A DNA stretch of 64,000 nt from JAFGHJ01 sp964606065 (GTDB taxonomy: Bacteria; Hydrothermota; UBA3072): the NCBI GenBank assembly GCA_964606065.1, contig CAZSEX010000004.1, positions 1-64,000 on the forward strand, given 5' to 3'. Shown piece by piece: positions 1 through 9,468 of this stretch. The position numbers were made by a program, and so were the translations under genes. Every line of letters begins with the position of its first letter. The first letter of the stretch is position 1. The notes beneath the pieces were generated by a model. It saw only the letters and a program-made list of their open reading frames with translations, was not told the origin of the DNA and did not search any database.

Positions 1-236
1 AAAAGATACAGTACAGGGTATTTTTTATTTTTCGAAAATCCCGGGGGAGTATAAATAATTGCCCCGCGTTTGGTTCCGACCGTTTCTGACGGGTAAAAAA
101 TCGTGTCTGTCTTGCCGTGTGGTATACCGGCGCGTAAAGAGTCAAAGCCTTCCGGTGCGTGGTTGACGATGTTCACGGAATCCGCAATCAGGTTAACCGC
201 GAATAAGGTAATAATTAATAAAAATAAGTTTTTCAT
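1..236 (-). CDS. Carbohydrate esterase (CE1 / enterochelin-esterase-like), 3' part outside window
   Basis: The reading frame starts at an ATG at 236 with AAGGAG just upstream and stays open to the window edge, so only the first ~78 residues are visible. Residues 1-20 form a signal peptide (MKNLFLLIITLFAVNLIADS). Next comes a stretch (EGFDSLRAGIPHGKTDTIFY, later GAIIYTPPGFS and YPVLYL) of the type seen at the start of feruloyl/acetyl-xylan esterases of the esterase D fold. The catalytic Ser, Asp and His lie outside the window. It would remove acyl groups from hemicellulose outside the cytoplasm. It lies 29 bp downstream of the GH95 gene on the same strand, so the two are probably co-transcribed. 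The family call is good; the substrate is inferred. Confidence 0.72.
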   Translation of the reverse strand, partial: MKNLFLLIITLFAVNLIADSVNIVNHAPEGFDSLRAGIPHGKTDTIFYPSETVGTKRGAIIYTPPGFSKNKKYPVLYL

Positions 237-265
237 GTATGGTCTCCTTTTTAATTTGTTAATTG

Positions 266-2890
266 TTATATATTTAAGAAGATATATCTTTTTCCCGGTT
301 CGGTTTCTATGTCATATTTAAAAGTATTTTTTAACTTTATATTTTCAAGGGGCGCCTTATTGGAGATTATAGGCTCTTTTACTTCTGGGGTTTGGTAAAA
401 GGGATTTTGATTTTTGCCTTTTGCGGTTTTAAGGTTTCTTTTGTTTTCAGATTTTAATTTTGTATAAGAACGAATCCTGCAGTTCCCGCCCATGTTTGAT
501 TTTATGACCAGTTTTAAGATTTCGCCGTTTTCCCATTCCATGTTTTCTATTTCGAATCCGCCGCGCGCGCGAATACCCTTTATACTTCCATTTTCCCAAA
601 TATCGGGTAGAGAGGGAAGCACAAAGATCGTACCATCGTTACTTTGTAAAAGCATCTCGGCGATGCCTGCGGTAAAGCCGAAATTACCGTCGATTTGGAA
701 AGGCGGATGAGCATCTAAAAGATTGGGATAAGTTCCGCCTTTTTCTTTTCCGTCTCCTCGGATAGAAGGAGTTAGCTGATCGGTGATAAGTTTCAGAGCA
801 TGATTGCCGTCGAGGAGACGCGCCCAAAGGTTTACTTTCCATCCCATGGACCAGCCTGTGGATTCATCCCCTCGAGCTACGAGCGATGTTCTTGCGGCAG
901 AAAACAGTTTCGGTGTCCGATATGGCGATATTTGATTGGAAGGATATAGACCATACAGATGAGATACATGACGGTGTTTGTCGTCTTTGCTGTCCCAATC
1001 CTGCATCCATTCCTGTAATTGTTCCCATCTTCCGATTCGCATCGGAGGTAAGCGTTTCAAAGTCTCTTTTATTTTTTCGACTAATTTCTTATCGGTCTCT
1101 AAGATTTCTGCCGATTTTATAGTTTTTGTAAACAGATCAAAAAGTAATTGGTTATCCATGGTGGTACCGAAGCTAATCGAAGATTCAGGATGAAATGCCG
1201 GAGCGTTTTCCGGAGAAACCGAAGGACAGACAACCAGCCATTTATGCCGCGGGTCTTCTACTAAAAAACTAAGGTAAAATTCGACCGCGCTTTTCATTAC
1301 CGGATATACCGATTTAAGATATTCTTTACCACCATTATATTCATATTTTTCCCATAGATGTTGACAGAGCCAGGCGCCGCCCATGGGCCACATTCCCCAG
1401 AATGCTCCGTCTACAGGTCCGTTTATCCGCCAGATATCCGTATTGTGATGGAGAACCCATCCTTCCGCGTCATACATATCTTTTGCTGTCTGTCTTCCGG
1501 TCTTGGAAAGTTCGCGTACCATCTGAATTAACGGCTCATTCATTTCACTGAGGTTTGTTATTTCAGAAGGCCAGTAATTCATTTCGGTGTTTATATTTAC
1601 GGTATATTTACTATCCCACGGCGGATAAAGCTGATTATTCCAGATTCCCTGGAGATTGGCGGGCTGTCCGCCGGGGCGCGATGAAGAAATCAGCAAATAA
1701 CGGCCAAATTGAAAACATAATGCTGCCAATTGAGGGTCATTGCCTCCGGCAAATTGTTCGATACGGACATCGGTGGGGTTTTTTACGGAATCGGTTACAC
1801 CCAGATCGATGCTGACTCTATTAAAATAACGCTGATAGTCGGCATTATGTTCTTTTAAAGCTTGTTCATATTTTTTCCTCAGAGCATTTTGGAGATAGGA
1901 ATTCGCTTTTTCGCCGGCATTGGCGCTAATGTCATTATAATTTTTAAAACTCGAAGCAATTGAAATGTAGAGGGTGGCAACATCCGCGTTCTTTACGATT
2001 ATATTGTTATTAGCTGCCGATACAGAGCCTCGTTCGGTTGTTATTTTAACATGTGTTTGAAACTTAACAGCTCCTTTTATAGAATCGCAATCACCTGTTA
2101 CTCCGGACATGATTAATTTATCATTGCCTTCAGTTGAAATGTCCGCGGGCGCGGGACGATTCATTGAGGCAGAAAAATTAATTTCGCCTGATTTGCTGGA
2201 TGTAATCCTGAAAATAATAACTTGATCGAGAAATGAGGCAAAAACTGTTCGTTTATATGTTACTCCATCAACATCATAAAAAGAGGAAATCACTGCGGTT
2301 TCAATATTCAGCTCCCTATAGTAATTTGTAAAATTTTCATGCCCCGGAAACGAAAGAATTAGATTCCCTACGGTTTGATAAGGCATGCCTTGAGAATTAC
2401 GGCTGATAAATTTCTTGTTTACAATTTCTTGTGCTTCCTTATATTTACCTCTGAAAATAAGATTTCTTACTTTTGGCAATGTTCCTTTGGCGTTAATATT
2501 ATCGTTACGATGTGGCTGACCGGCCCAAACTGTATTTTCATTTAATTGAATTTCTTCTTGCAGTGGCTTTCCAAATACCATAGCGCCGAGGCGCCCATTC
2601 CCGATGGGTAGCGCTTCTTCCCATCGTTCGGCGGGTTGATTATACCATAATTTCAACAATGAACTGTTTTGCGCTTGTAAGTTCGGACTACACAGCAAAC
2701 AAAGCGAACATGAAAGAATAAGGATTCTCAGGGTCTTAATTTTATTGTTTCTTGACAAAAGGATTTCCTGGTCTTTGGGGAAGAAGAATTTTCGAATTTG
2801 CCGTCTCAGCATGAGTTTTTTTAAAAAAAATGACTCTCTTTTTATTTTTTTATCCATTTTTTTCTTTGCTCTTCTCTTTCTTTTCTGCAT
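266..2890 (-). CDS. Glycoside hydrolase family 95 (alpha-L-fucosidase / alpha-L-galactosidase type)
   Basis: This 874-residue exported enzyme would cleave terminal alpha-L-fucose (or L-galactose) by inversion, for instance from xyloglucan side chains. The GH95 N-terminal domain opens with LWYNQPAERWEEALPIGNGR. The catalytic region carries the paired asparagines in VNINTEMNYWPSE (about residues 430-437), the candidate general acid Glu in SVSPENAP (about 559), and the Asp of QIDGNFGFTAG (about 733), all expected in this family. A hydrophobic signal segment ends near LQAQ at about residue 74. The sequence before it is unusually long and lysine-rich, so the true start may be an internal Met (residue 12 or 27); the first ATG has no good ribosome site. 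It lies in a minus-strand run with the esterase. Family assignment is firm; the exact sugar is not. Confidence 0.9.
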   Translation of the reverse strand: MQKRKRRAKKKMDKKIKRESFFLKKLMLRRQIRKFFFPKDQEILLSRNNKIKTLRILILSCSLCLLCSPNLQAQNSSLLKLWYNQPAERWEEALPIGNGRLGAMVFGKPLQEEIQLNENTVWAGQPHRNDNINAKGTLPKVRNLIFRGKYKEAQEIVNKKFISRNSQGMPYQTVGNLILSFPGHENFTNYYRELNIETAVISSFYDVDGVTYKRTVFASFLDQVIIFRITSSKSGEINFSASMNRPAPADISTEGNDKLIMSGVTGDCDSIKGAVKFQTHVKITTERGSVSAANNNIIVKNADVATLYISIASSFKNYNDISANAGEKANSYLQNALRKKYEQALKEHNADYQRYFNRVSIDLGVTDSVKNPTDVRIEQFAGGNDPQLAALCFQFGRYLLISSSRPGGQPANLQGIWNNQLYPPWDSKYTVNINTEMNYWPSEITNLSEMNEPLIQMVRELSKTGRQTAKDMYDAEGWVLHHNTDIWRINGPVDGAFWGMWPMGGAWLCQHLWEKYEYNGGKEYLKSVYPVMKSAVEFYLSFLVEDPRHKWLVVCPSVSPENAPAFHPESSISFGTTMDNQLLFDLFTKTIKSAEILETDKKLVEKIKETLKRLPPMRIGRWEQLQEWMQDWDSKDDKHRHVSHLYGLYPSNQISPYRTPKLFSAARTSLVARGDESTGWSMGWKVNLWARLLDGNHALKLITDQLTPSIRGDGKEKGGTYPNLLDAHPPFQIDGNFGFTAGIAEMLLQSNDGTIFVLPSLPDIWENGSIKGIRARGGFEIENMEWENGEILKLVIKSNMGGNCRIRSYTKLKSENKRNLKTAKGKNQNPFYQTPEVKEPIISNKAPLENIKLKNTFKYDIETEPGKRYIFLNI

Positions 2891-3001
2891 TTCTTTACAG
2901 GTGAGAAGGGATTCATTGTTCGAATAGTATCTTCGGATAAATTATACAGATTGGATTCTGAAATGCGATGTTTGCTACCGGGCAGGTTTCTTTAACTATA
3001 C

Positions 3002-3907
3002 TTATTCCCACGTCGGGTTTTCGGGAAGGGACGCATCGAATTCTTCGATGAGTTCTTCTTCATAATCACCTTTGTATTTTCCGTTTAAGAATTTATCGAT
3101 TCCTTCGTTATAGAATCTTTCCCAGGCTTTTTGTTCCTTTCCGGGTATTATGGGATAAAATAAAGCGTTATTAGCTTTTGCAGCTTTCATATCCCCCGGG
3201 GCGTCGCCTATCATTAGTATATGGTCTTCTTCGTATTTGCCGCTTGCCGCCATTTGAAGATGTTCTTTCTTTTTGCCCATTTCCTGTCCGGCAATAACAC
3301 TTGCGTATTTTGCAACGTCGTGCTCTTCCCATTCTCTCTCTAAGGCTTCTGTGGGTGTGGAAGAGACTACAATCATGTCTGCTTTACCGGAAAGCTTTTC
3401 GAGTGACTCTCGTACGAAAGGAAAAGGAGGTATGTTTTTTACTATTTCTTTTACGCTCCAGTTGACTCTTTCACTCCATGCTAAAGCGTGTTCTAATTCT
3501 TTCCTTTCTTCATCGTTTTCACAAGCGGCAATTGCCATTTTTAAACCTTCGTTGCTCAAAAGGCTGTCGGGGTTATCCACCCATTTAAAGTAATAAGGGT
3601 ACTGGGGTACTTTAAAATTCCTGCTTTTTACCATGGGGTGAGCGGGCAGAAGTTCGCTTATTATGCGTTTGGCGGTTATATGCCTGTTTGCTCCTCTTGT
3701 TTTTGAAAAAAGATCAGCGAATTCCTTGCACTCCCTTGCCGCCTGAGCTACTCCCTGCAGTCCGAAATATCCTATCATCCAGGGACAGAAACATTCACGC
3801 TGCTTGATTCCCATTGTATCGAATACGCAGCCGTCGGAATCTATTCCTACAAAGAAATCATGTTTTGGTTCGAATTCTTTTAATTCTTTTTGAGCTTCAC
3901 TAATCAT
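3002..3907 (-). CDS. HAD-superfamily hydrolase
   Basis: A 301-residue cytoplasmic phosphatase-type protein. HAD motif I is DSDGCVFDT (nucleophile D23, acid/base D25), motif II is VVSSTP, and motif IV is GDAPGD, with a helical cap inserted after motif I. The substrate cannot be read from the sequence; a sugar phosphate is plausible because the gene sits between GH95 and phosphofructokinase. The start ATG follows a GAGGAGG ribosome site. It is 147 bp from the phosphofructokinase gene, and that gap carries a short patch of degenerate repeat phrases (about 3948-4000), so it may be a separate transcript. Confidence 0.8.
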   Translation of the reverse strand: MISEAQKELKEFEPKHDFFVGIDSDGCVFDTMGIKQRECFCPWMIGYFGLQGVAQAARECKEFADLFSKTRGANRHITAKRIISELLPAHPMVKSRNFKVPQYPYYFKWVDNPDSLLSNEGLKMAIAACENDEERKELEHALAWSERVNWSVKEIVKNIPPFPFVRESLEKLSGKADMIVVSSTPTEALEREWEEHDVAKYASVIAGQEMGKKKEHLQMAASGKYEEDHILMIGDAPGDMKAAKANNALFYPIIPGKEQKAWERFYNEGIDKFLNGKYKGDYEEELIEEFDASLPENPTWE

Positions 3908-4053
3908 TCATCCTCCTCATAGTTTATATTGTCAATAAGTATGACAAAATTAGGATTTAGGGGTTGGAATTTAGGATTTGGATAAAAGGCTGACAGCTGA
4001 CGGCGAAAAAAAATTCTTCTGAATTTTCTTTTATATTTTTGCATTTGTTGGTT

Positions 4054-5349
4054 TTACCTATATGCCTGCGGGGTGTATTCGTTCAGTTTCTTATCCGCGA
4101 ATATGGGTTTAAATCTGGCGAATCTCATAATCCCGTTTTCAAGAGTAATGCGAGCCCAGTCTTTGCCGATTAAAGGGTACGCGTAGTCTATAAAATCGTC
4201 TGTAACGTCGATCCGGTTTTCGGTAATCCAGTTTTTGGGAAAAGACCTTTCCGAATTTGCGACTTTTTCCAAAGGTACCATGTCATAGTAAACTTCGTAA
4301 TTGTTGCTCTCTTTTCTTAAAATTGTAGCCATATAACCGGACTTGCCTTCCGCGGCGATTGAGACTGCTTTCTCGCCTACTTTATAGGCTTCCTCGAGGT
4401 CGACATTAGAAGCGTAAACGATGGCGTTTCTCTGGTCTGTGCCCGGGATCTGTCCTCTGGCGGCGCCGTTGACTTTTAGACCGACTTTGTTCAGAAAATT
4501 GGTGACTATCTGTCCAACGGTGATTTCACTGGAAGAATATTCGGTATGTCCGAAAAGGTCCTTTTTCTCTCCGATACCTCCTACAGGGAATCCTTCACTG
4601 ACAACCACTATAGCTCGTCCGCTCTTTTTTAACTGGTCGTTGACGTTGTCGGCGAGTTCCGAAAGATTGAGCCCGCTTTCCGCCATATATATCTGCAAGG
4701 GAATTTTTCTTTCGGGATCCGCAAGACGCGCGGCCGCCGGGATAAAACCAATCTTTCTTCCCATGGCTTGAATTACAAGCACCGGGTCCGAAGGACTGGA
4801 ACCCATGTTTTCCTCGTTAGCATTCTGGGTGTAAAGAGCCCAGTATCTTGCCACACTCCCGTATCCGGGTGTGTGATCTATCAATTTGAATTCTGAATCA
4901 CCCACATCGTTATCGATTGTTTTGGGTATTCCGGTCGAGACAAGGTCGAGGCCTTTTTCCTTTGCCAGGATACCAACTTTATTGGCTGTATCCATTGAAT
5001 CGTTACCGCCTATGTAAAAGAAATATCCGATCTGATGAGCTTTAAAGACTTCTACTATTCGTTCAAAATCTTCTTTCTGCCCGCTTTTAAGTTTATACCG
5101 GCAGGTTCCTATCGAACCGGCTGCCGGTGTGTTTTTAAGCAATTCTATTTCTTTTTCGTCCTGAGCGCTGATATCCAACAGATCTTCTTTCAGGACTCCC
5201 TCTATTCCGTGAAAACCGGCATAAATTTTTCCGAATTTATCCGGTATCTTTTTGCAGGTTTCTATCACTCCGCGAAGAGAGTTGTTTATGACCGGAGTGG
5301 GTCCGCCTGATTGTGCCACGATTACATTTTTATTCTCACTCACTTTCAC
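4054..5349 (-). CDS. pfp: 6-phosphofructokinase, pyrophosphate-dependent type
   Basis: Phosphorylates fructose 6-phosphate to fructose 1,6-bisphosphate in glycolysis. The N-terminal AQSGGPTPVINNS loop, GGNDS at residues 114-118 and PKTIDND at 142-148 identify the family. The Asp at 117 and Lys at 143 are the residues that, in characterised PFKs, go with pyrophosphate rather than ATP as phosphoryl donor (ATP enzymes have GGDGS and PGTIDND). The PPi preference is therefore inferred from family knowledge. Length (431) fits the long PFK group. Translation appears to begin at a GTG preceded by a weak GAGG. It is 31 bp downstream of the 6-phosphogluconate dehydrogenase gene, and the two probably share a transcript. 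Confidence 0.88.
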   Translation of the reverse strand: MKVSENKNVIVAQSGGPTPVINNSLRGVIETCKKIPDKFGKIYAGFHGIEGVLKEDLLDISAQDEKEIELLKNTPAAGSIGTCRYKLKSGQKEDFERIVEVFKAHQIGYFFYIGGNDSMDTANKVGILAKEKGLDLVSTGIPKTIDNDVGDSEFKLIDHTPGYGSVARYWALYTQNANEENMGSSPSDPVLVIQAMGRKIGFIPAAARLADPERKIPLQIYMAESGLNLSELADNVNDQLKKSGRAIVVVSEGFPVGGIGEKKDLFGHTEYSSSEITVGQIVTNFLNKVGLKVNGAARGQIPGTDQRNAIVYASNVDLEEAYKVGEKAVSIAAEGKSGYMATILRKESNNYEVYYDMVPLEKVANSERSFPKNWITENRIDVTDDFIDYAYPLIGKDWARITLENGIMRFARFKPIFADKKLNEYTPQAYR

Positions 5350-5380
5350 ACCTCACTCATTTTTTTTGTCTCTTTTTCTG

Positions 5381-6787
5381 CTACCATTCCGTGTGGAACG
5401 TTCCTTCCCTGTCTATTCTCCTGTAAGTGTGGGCTCCGAAGTAATCTCTCTGTCCCTGTATAAGGTTTGCCGGGAGGCGTTTTTTTCTGTAGCTGTCATA
5501 ATAACCCAGAGAGGAACTTGTAACCAGAAAGGGGATACCGAATTTATTCGCTGTCTGTACCACTTCACGCAGTGAAATCTGCATTTTATTGAGAAGCCCG
5601 CCGAAGTAATCGTCGAAGAGTAGATTTGGAAGATCCCTGTTTTTTTCATAAGCTTTTGTTATATCTCCCAGAAGTTTTGATCTTATTATACAACCGCCTC
5701 TCCAGATCTTTGCTATATGCGCGAGATTTAAGTCGAAACCGTATTCTTTTGAAGCTGAAGTTAACAATGAAAGACCCTGAGTATAAGCGAGGATTTCCGA
5801 AGCATACAGAGCATCATGTATGGTCTGGATAAATTTTTCTTTATCTCCATCGAATTTTAGAGATGGACCTGTAAGTTTTTTTGATACTGTCACTCTTTCG
5901 GGTTTATATGCGGAAATAAATCTCGCTTCCACAGCCGCGTCGATGGAAGATATGGGTACGCCTAAATCCATCGCGTTTTGGGACGTCCATTTTCCCGTAC
6001 CTTTCTGTGAGGCTTCATCCAGTATGACATCGACGAGAGCTTTGCCTGTTTCTTCGTCTGCTTTTGCTAAAATTTCTCCTGTGATTTCGATAAGATATGA
6101 GCCCAGTAAGCCCTCATTCCATTTTGAGAAAAGCCCGGCCTGTTCTCCGGCGCTTAGATTCAAAACATCTTTCATCAAATCGTAGGATTCGACGATGGTC
6201 TGCATAATAGCGTATTCTATACCGTTATGAACCATCTTTACATAGTGTCCCGCGCCAAGCGGTCCCATGTAATCACAGCAGGGTTCACCCTGGACCTGGG
6301 CTGCTATCTTTGTTAATATCGGAGCCAGAGCGTCGTAAGCTTTTTTATGCCCTCCCGGCATAATGGAAGGACCTTTAAGAGCTCCTTCTTCTCCTCCGCT
6401 GACCCCGGTTCCTATATATAAAAGTCCCTTTTCTTCTACCTCTTTTGCTCTTCTTTCCGTATCTTTAAAGAAAGTATTTCCGCCGTCTATTAAAATATCG
6501 TTTTTTGAGAGCAGAGGGGTAATTTGACCGATTACCGCGTCCACCGGTTTGCCGGCTTTGACCATTAAGAAAATTTTCCTCGGAGGCTCGATTGAGTTTA
6601 CAAATTCCTCCAGGGAATGAGTTCCTATAATGTTTTTACCTTTGGCTCTGCCTTCGATTAAATTATCAACTTTTGAAGTTGTTCTGTTAAACACTGAAAC
6701 TGTAAAACCTTTACTTTCCATATTGAGAACAAGATTTTCCCCCATTACAGCTAATCCTATCAAACCTATATCCGACTTTTTATCCAT
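5381..6787 (-). CDS. gnd: 6-phosphogluconate dehydrogenase, decarboxylating
   Basis: Oxidises 6-phosphogluconate to ribulose 5-phosphate with release of CO2 in the oxidative pentose phosphate pathway. The N-terminal Rossmann motif (GLIGLAVMGENLVLNM), the NRTTSKV segment that binds the NADP phosphate, the active-site stretch HYVKMVHNGIEYAIMQ and the C-terminal GAHTYRRIDREGTFHTEW are all intact. The 468 residues are the usual length. The ATG lies seven bases after GGGAGG. It is the upstream partner of the phosphofructokinase gene (31 bp apart), pairing a pentose-pathway enzyme with a glycolytic one beside a uronate isomerase. Confidence 0.96.
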   Translation of the reverse strand: MDKKSDIGLIGLAVMGENLVLNMESKGFTVSVFNRTTSKVDNLIEGRAKGKNIIGTHSLEEFVNSIEPPRKIFLMVKAGKPVDAVIGQITPLLSKNDILIDGGNTFFKDTERRAKEVEEKGLLYIGTGVSGGEEGALKGPSIMPGGHKKAYDALAPILTKIAAQVQGEPCCDYMGPLGAGHYVKMVHNGIEYAIMQTIVESYDLMKDVLNLSAGEQAGLFSKWNEGLLGSYLIEITGEILAKADEETGKALVDVILDEASQKGTGKWTSQNAMDLGVPISSIDAAVEARFISAYKPERVTVSKKLTGPSLKFDGDKEKFIQTIHDALYASEILAYTQGLSLLTSASKEYGFDLNLAHIAKIWRGGCIIRSKLLGDITKAYEKNRDLPNLLFDDYFGGLLNKMQISLREVVQTANKFGIPFLVTSSSLGYYDSYRKKRLPANLIQGQRDYFGAHTYRRIDREGTFHTEW

Positions 6788-6894
6788 TAATAAACCTCCC
6801 GGTGTTTATTTTTTTCTTTTTTCTCTGTGTACTCTGTGTTTTTGTTCTTTTTAATTGCATTTATTCTCTGTGTTCTCTCTGTGGTTAATGTTTT

Positions 6895-7719
6895 TTACAC
6901 TCCGCCGAATGCCGAGAAACCTCCGTCTATGGGAATTACCACTCCGTGAACGAATTCTGCTCCAGGTGAAGCAAGCCACAGAATTGTGGAAACAAGATCG
7001 GAGGGGTCTCCGAATCTTTTCATAGGTGTCTGATTTATGATTGTTTTTCCTCTTTCTGTAAGGTTTTTGTTATCTTTCTTCATTAGTAAATAACGGTTCT
7101 GCTCTGTAAGGAAAAAACCGGGAGCTATGGCGTTGACTCTTATTTTATCCGAGTAGTTTTCAGACATGTGTACCGCGAGCCATTGAGTGAAGTTGCTTAT
7201 TGCCGCTTTAGCCGCGGAATATACGGGAACCTTTGTGAGAGCCTCGTAAGCCGCCATCGATGAAATATTTATAATTACTCCTTCTCCTCTATCCGCGATT
7301 AATTTTCCGAAAACCTGGGAAGTTAAAAATGTCCCCAGGAAATTCAAGTTAAATACCCACTTTACAGCATCTTCCGGCAGGTCGAAAAAAGATAGATTCG
7401 GTCCTGTGGTGGCTTCGGCTTTATTTCCTCCGGCGCCGTTTATCAATATGTCTACCTGACCGAATTTTTCCATAGTTTTTTTAGCCGCTTTTTTGAGGTT
7501 CTCTTTATCTAATATATTTGTTTTTATGGCGAGGTTTTCTGTCCCTTTTGTGTTCAGTTCCTTACTTAGCTTTTCCATCGCTTCTTCAGAAATGTCGAGA
7601 ATTACGATCTTTCCTCCGCGTTCACCAATTGCCTTTGCCATTTCGGAACATAGAACACCTGCTCCGCCGGTGATTACGGCTATTTTACCTTCGAGATTAA
7701 AACATTTTGATAAGTCCAT
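6895..7719 (-). CDS. SDR-family D-mannonate oxidoreductase (fructuronate reductase) candidate
   Basis: A 274-residue short-chain dehydrogenase. The glycine-rich nucleotide loop is TGGAGVLCSEMA near residue 19, with Cys where many relatives have a third Gly. NGAGG follows at about 95, and the catalytic Ser plus YSAAK motif lies at about 172-176. Its whole-length appearance (long insert after NGAGG, FFLTEQNR stretch) matches the SDR type that replaces UxuB in Thermotoga and Bacillus uronate clusters, interconverting D-fructuronate and D-mannonate. The uronate isomerase gene 50 bp upstream on the same strand supports this. A strong GGAGGAGATG ribosome site precedes the ATG. The substrate is inferred from context and resemblance. 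Confidence 0.8.
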   Translation of the reverse strand: MDLSKCFNLEGKIAVITGGAGVLCSEMAKAIGERGGKIVILDISEEAMEKLSKELNTKGTENLAIKTNILDKENLKKAAKKTMEKFGQVDILINGAGGNKAEATTGPNLSFFDLPEDAVKWVFNLNFLGTFLTSQVFGKLIADRGEGVIINISSMAAYEALTKVPVYSAAKAAISNFTQWLAVHMSENYSDKIRVNAIAPGFFLTEQNRYLLMKKDNKNLTERGKTIINQTPMKRFGDPSDLVSTILWLASPGAEFVHGVVIPIDGGFSAFGGV

Positions 7720-7769
7720 GTTATCATCTCCTCCGATAATTGATTTTCTTTTTCTCTATTTCGAGATAT

Positions 7770-9143
7770 TTATTTGATTTTTGACTCAACGAGATTTTTA
7801 ACGCTATGATAAGATACATTTTCAACCAGATCCTGGGCTACTATACGGGGGATTTGTCCTTTTTCCATCATTTTCCCAACCACATTGCTTAAAACTCTTC
7901 GAAATACTTCTGTTCTCGATCCGTATGATAAGAGTTTTCTTGAATCGCTTACCATAGTTCCGCAGTTGGAAATAAGGTCGACTGAAGCCACATATTTTAA
8001 TTGCATTTCCATCCCAAACGGACTGTCGTTAAACCACCATGGCGCGCCGATAATTACTTTCGGGTAAGCTCTGGCAATTGTTGTTACTGTCGGCAGGTGT
8101 GTGGGATCCAGACAGTAAATTACGATATCCATATCTTCGCCAAATTCATTTAAGAAATATTTGAGACCTCCCGCGAAATCAACATTTTGAGTGGAAATGT
8201 CCCCTCCGGAATCGACTCCGAGGGTTTTCAGTAATTCATTTCTATAATCTCTAACTGCGCCGATGTGCAGTTGTGTCAGCCAGTTCTTTGTTTTATTTAA
8301 TTTGCTCAGTTCATTTAATATAAATGCTTTATAAGCTATTATTTCTTTCTTTTTTAATTTTTCACCCTTAAACGCTCTGCTGTGTATATCGGCAGCGATT
8401 TTACCCGACACCGGGAAAGAATAAGGTTTTTCCATTCCGTGATCGCTTGATATACAGCCGTGTTCGGAGAAATAGTCGTGTCTTTTTTTTAGAGCGGCCA
8501 AAAGTCCTTCGAGCCGACCTGTATCTTCACCGGTTTTCTTTCCCAGTTCTTCAAGAGAATCTTTCCAGATGCCGTTTTCAATATTCATTACTTTATCGGG
8601 TCGCCAGGTGGGAAGTATTACCGGTTTGTCGAGTTCTTCCTTTGCTTTTACATGATATTTTAAATCGGAAATAGGATCATCGGTTGTGCACATCAATTCT
8701 ATTCGCATGTATTTCAATAAATTTTGAGGGGTCATGGATTCATCTTCTAAAAGCGCTGAAGTCTTTTCCCAGATTGCGTCTGAGGTTTGTTTGGAAATTA
8801 GTTCCTGTATTCCGAATCTTCTTCTTAAATCGAGGTGTATCCATTCATAAGTTGGATTACCTCCAAGCTCTGGAAAAATCTCGGCAAGAGCTGTCCACTT
8901 TTCTCTGTTTGTCGCTTCCCCCGTGATTTTTTCTTCAGGTACACCTTTTCTTCGCATTAATTCCCAGACGTAATGATCTGTTTCCCCCTCGGCTTCCCAG
9001 ATGTCTTTTGCCGGTTTGTTGCGGACGATTTCCTCTATGTCGCTGTGACTGTGGAGGTCTATTATAGGTAAATCTTTTATTCTCGCGTAAAGTTCTATCG
9101 CGGCTGTGCTTTCTAATAGATAATCATCATCTAAAAACCCCAT
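7770..9143 (-). CDS. uxaC: Uronate (glucuronate) isomerase
   Basis: Converts D-glucuronate to D-fructuronate (and galacturonate to tagaturonate), the entry step of the Ashwell uronate pathway in the cytoplasm. The amidohydrolase-fold N-terminus shows the metal-binding DLHSH motif (residues 30-34; many homologues have HCH). The C-terminal WWFNDSPFGMEMQLKY stretch is diagnostic, and 457 residues is a normal length. GGAGAT precedes the ATG. It is first in the pair with the mannonate-type SDR. UxuA, KDG kinase and KDPG aldolase are not in the window, so the pathway must continue elsewhere. The neighbouring xylan-degrading functions point to glucuronoxylan as the uronate source. Confidence 0.94.
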   Translation of the reverse strand: MGFLDDDYLLESTAAIELYARIKDLPIIDLHSHSDIEEIVRNKPAKDIWEAEGETDHYVWELMRRKGVPEEKITGEATNREKWTALAEIFPELGGNPTYEWIHLDLRRRFGIQELISKQTSDAIWEKTSALLEDESMTPQNLLKYMRIELMCTTDDPISDLKYHVKAKEELDKPVILPTWRPDKVMNIENGIWKDSLEELGKKTGEDTGRLEGLLAALKKRHDYFSEHGCISSDHGMEKPYSFPVSGKIAADIHSRAFKGEKLKKKEIIAYKAFILNELSKLNKTKNWLTQLHIGAVRDYRNELLKTLGVDSGGDISTQNVDFAGGLKYFLNEFGEDMDIVIYCLDPTHLPTVTTIARAYPKVIIGAPWWFNDSPFGMEMQLKYVASVDLISNCGTMVSDSRKLLSYGSRTEVFRRVLSNVVGKMMEKGQIPRIVAQDLVENVSYHSVKNLVESKIK

Positions 9144-9468
9144 ATTTTATCTCCGTGTTTTTAAAAAGTTTTAATTTTTTTATTGTAACCCCTGATTTGT
9201 TAACAAGGTAATGTGAATTTGTCGTTCTGTCAAGTGTGTTCCGCCCTTCAACACCTATTTTAACCACGAAACACACGAAAGACACTAAACCCAACAACCC
9301 TTTTTAAATTTGGGTTAAAAAAATACACGGAAAAACCGATTCTCACAAAGAAACACTGAGAGCACAGAGATTTTTTAATTCAACATTCAAAATTCACAAT
9401 TATTTTCCTTCCTAACCTTCTAACATCCTAACTGCTTTTAAAACTATTTGACTATTAAGTTTTTTACA
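9144..9468. other. Intergenic region with degenerate repeat phrases
   Basis: No gene is seen in these 325 bases between the uronate isomerase start and the BNR protein end. From about 9260 it carries imperfect short-period direct repeats of the CACGAAACACACGAAAGACAC and ACACTGAGAGCACAGAGA kind, then an ATTCAAAATTCACAA stretch. The same kinds of phrases recur in other gaps of this window. Confidence 0.6.

Noticed and set aside
103..321. 72-codon plus-strand frame at the left edge
   Set aside because: Opposite to the esterase and GH95 genes; no ribosome site.
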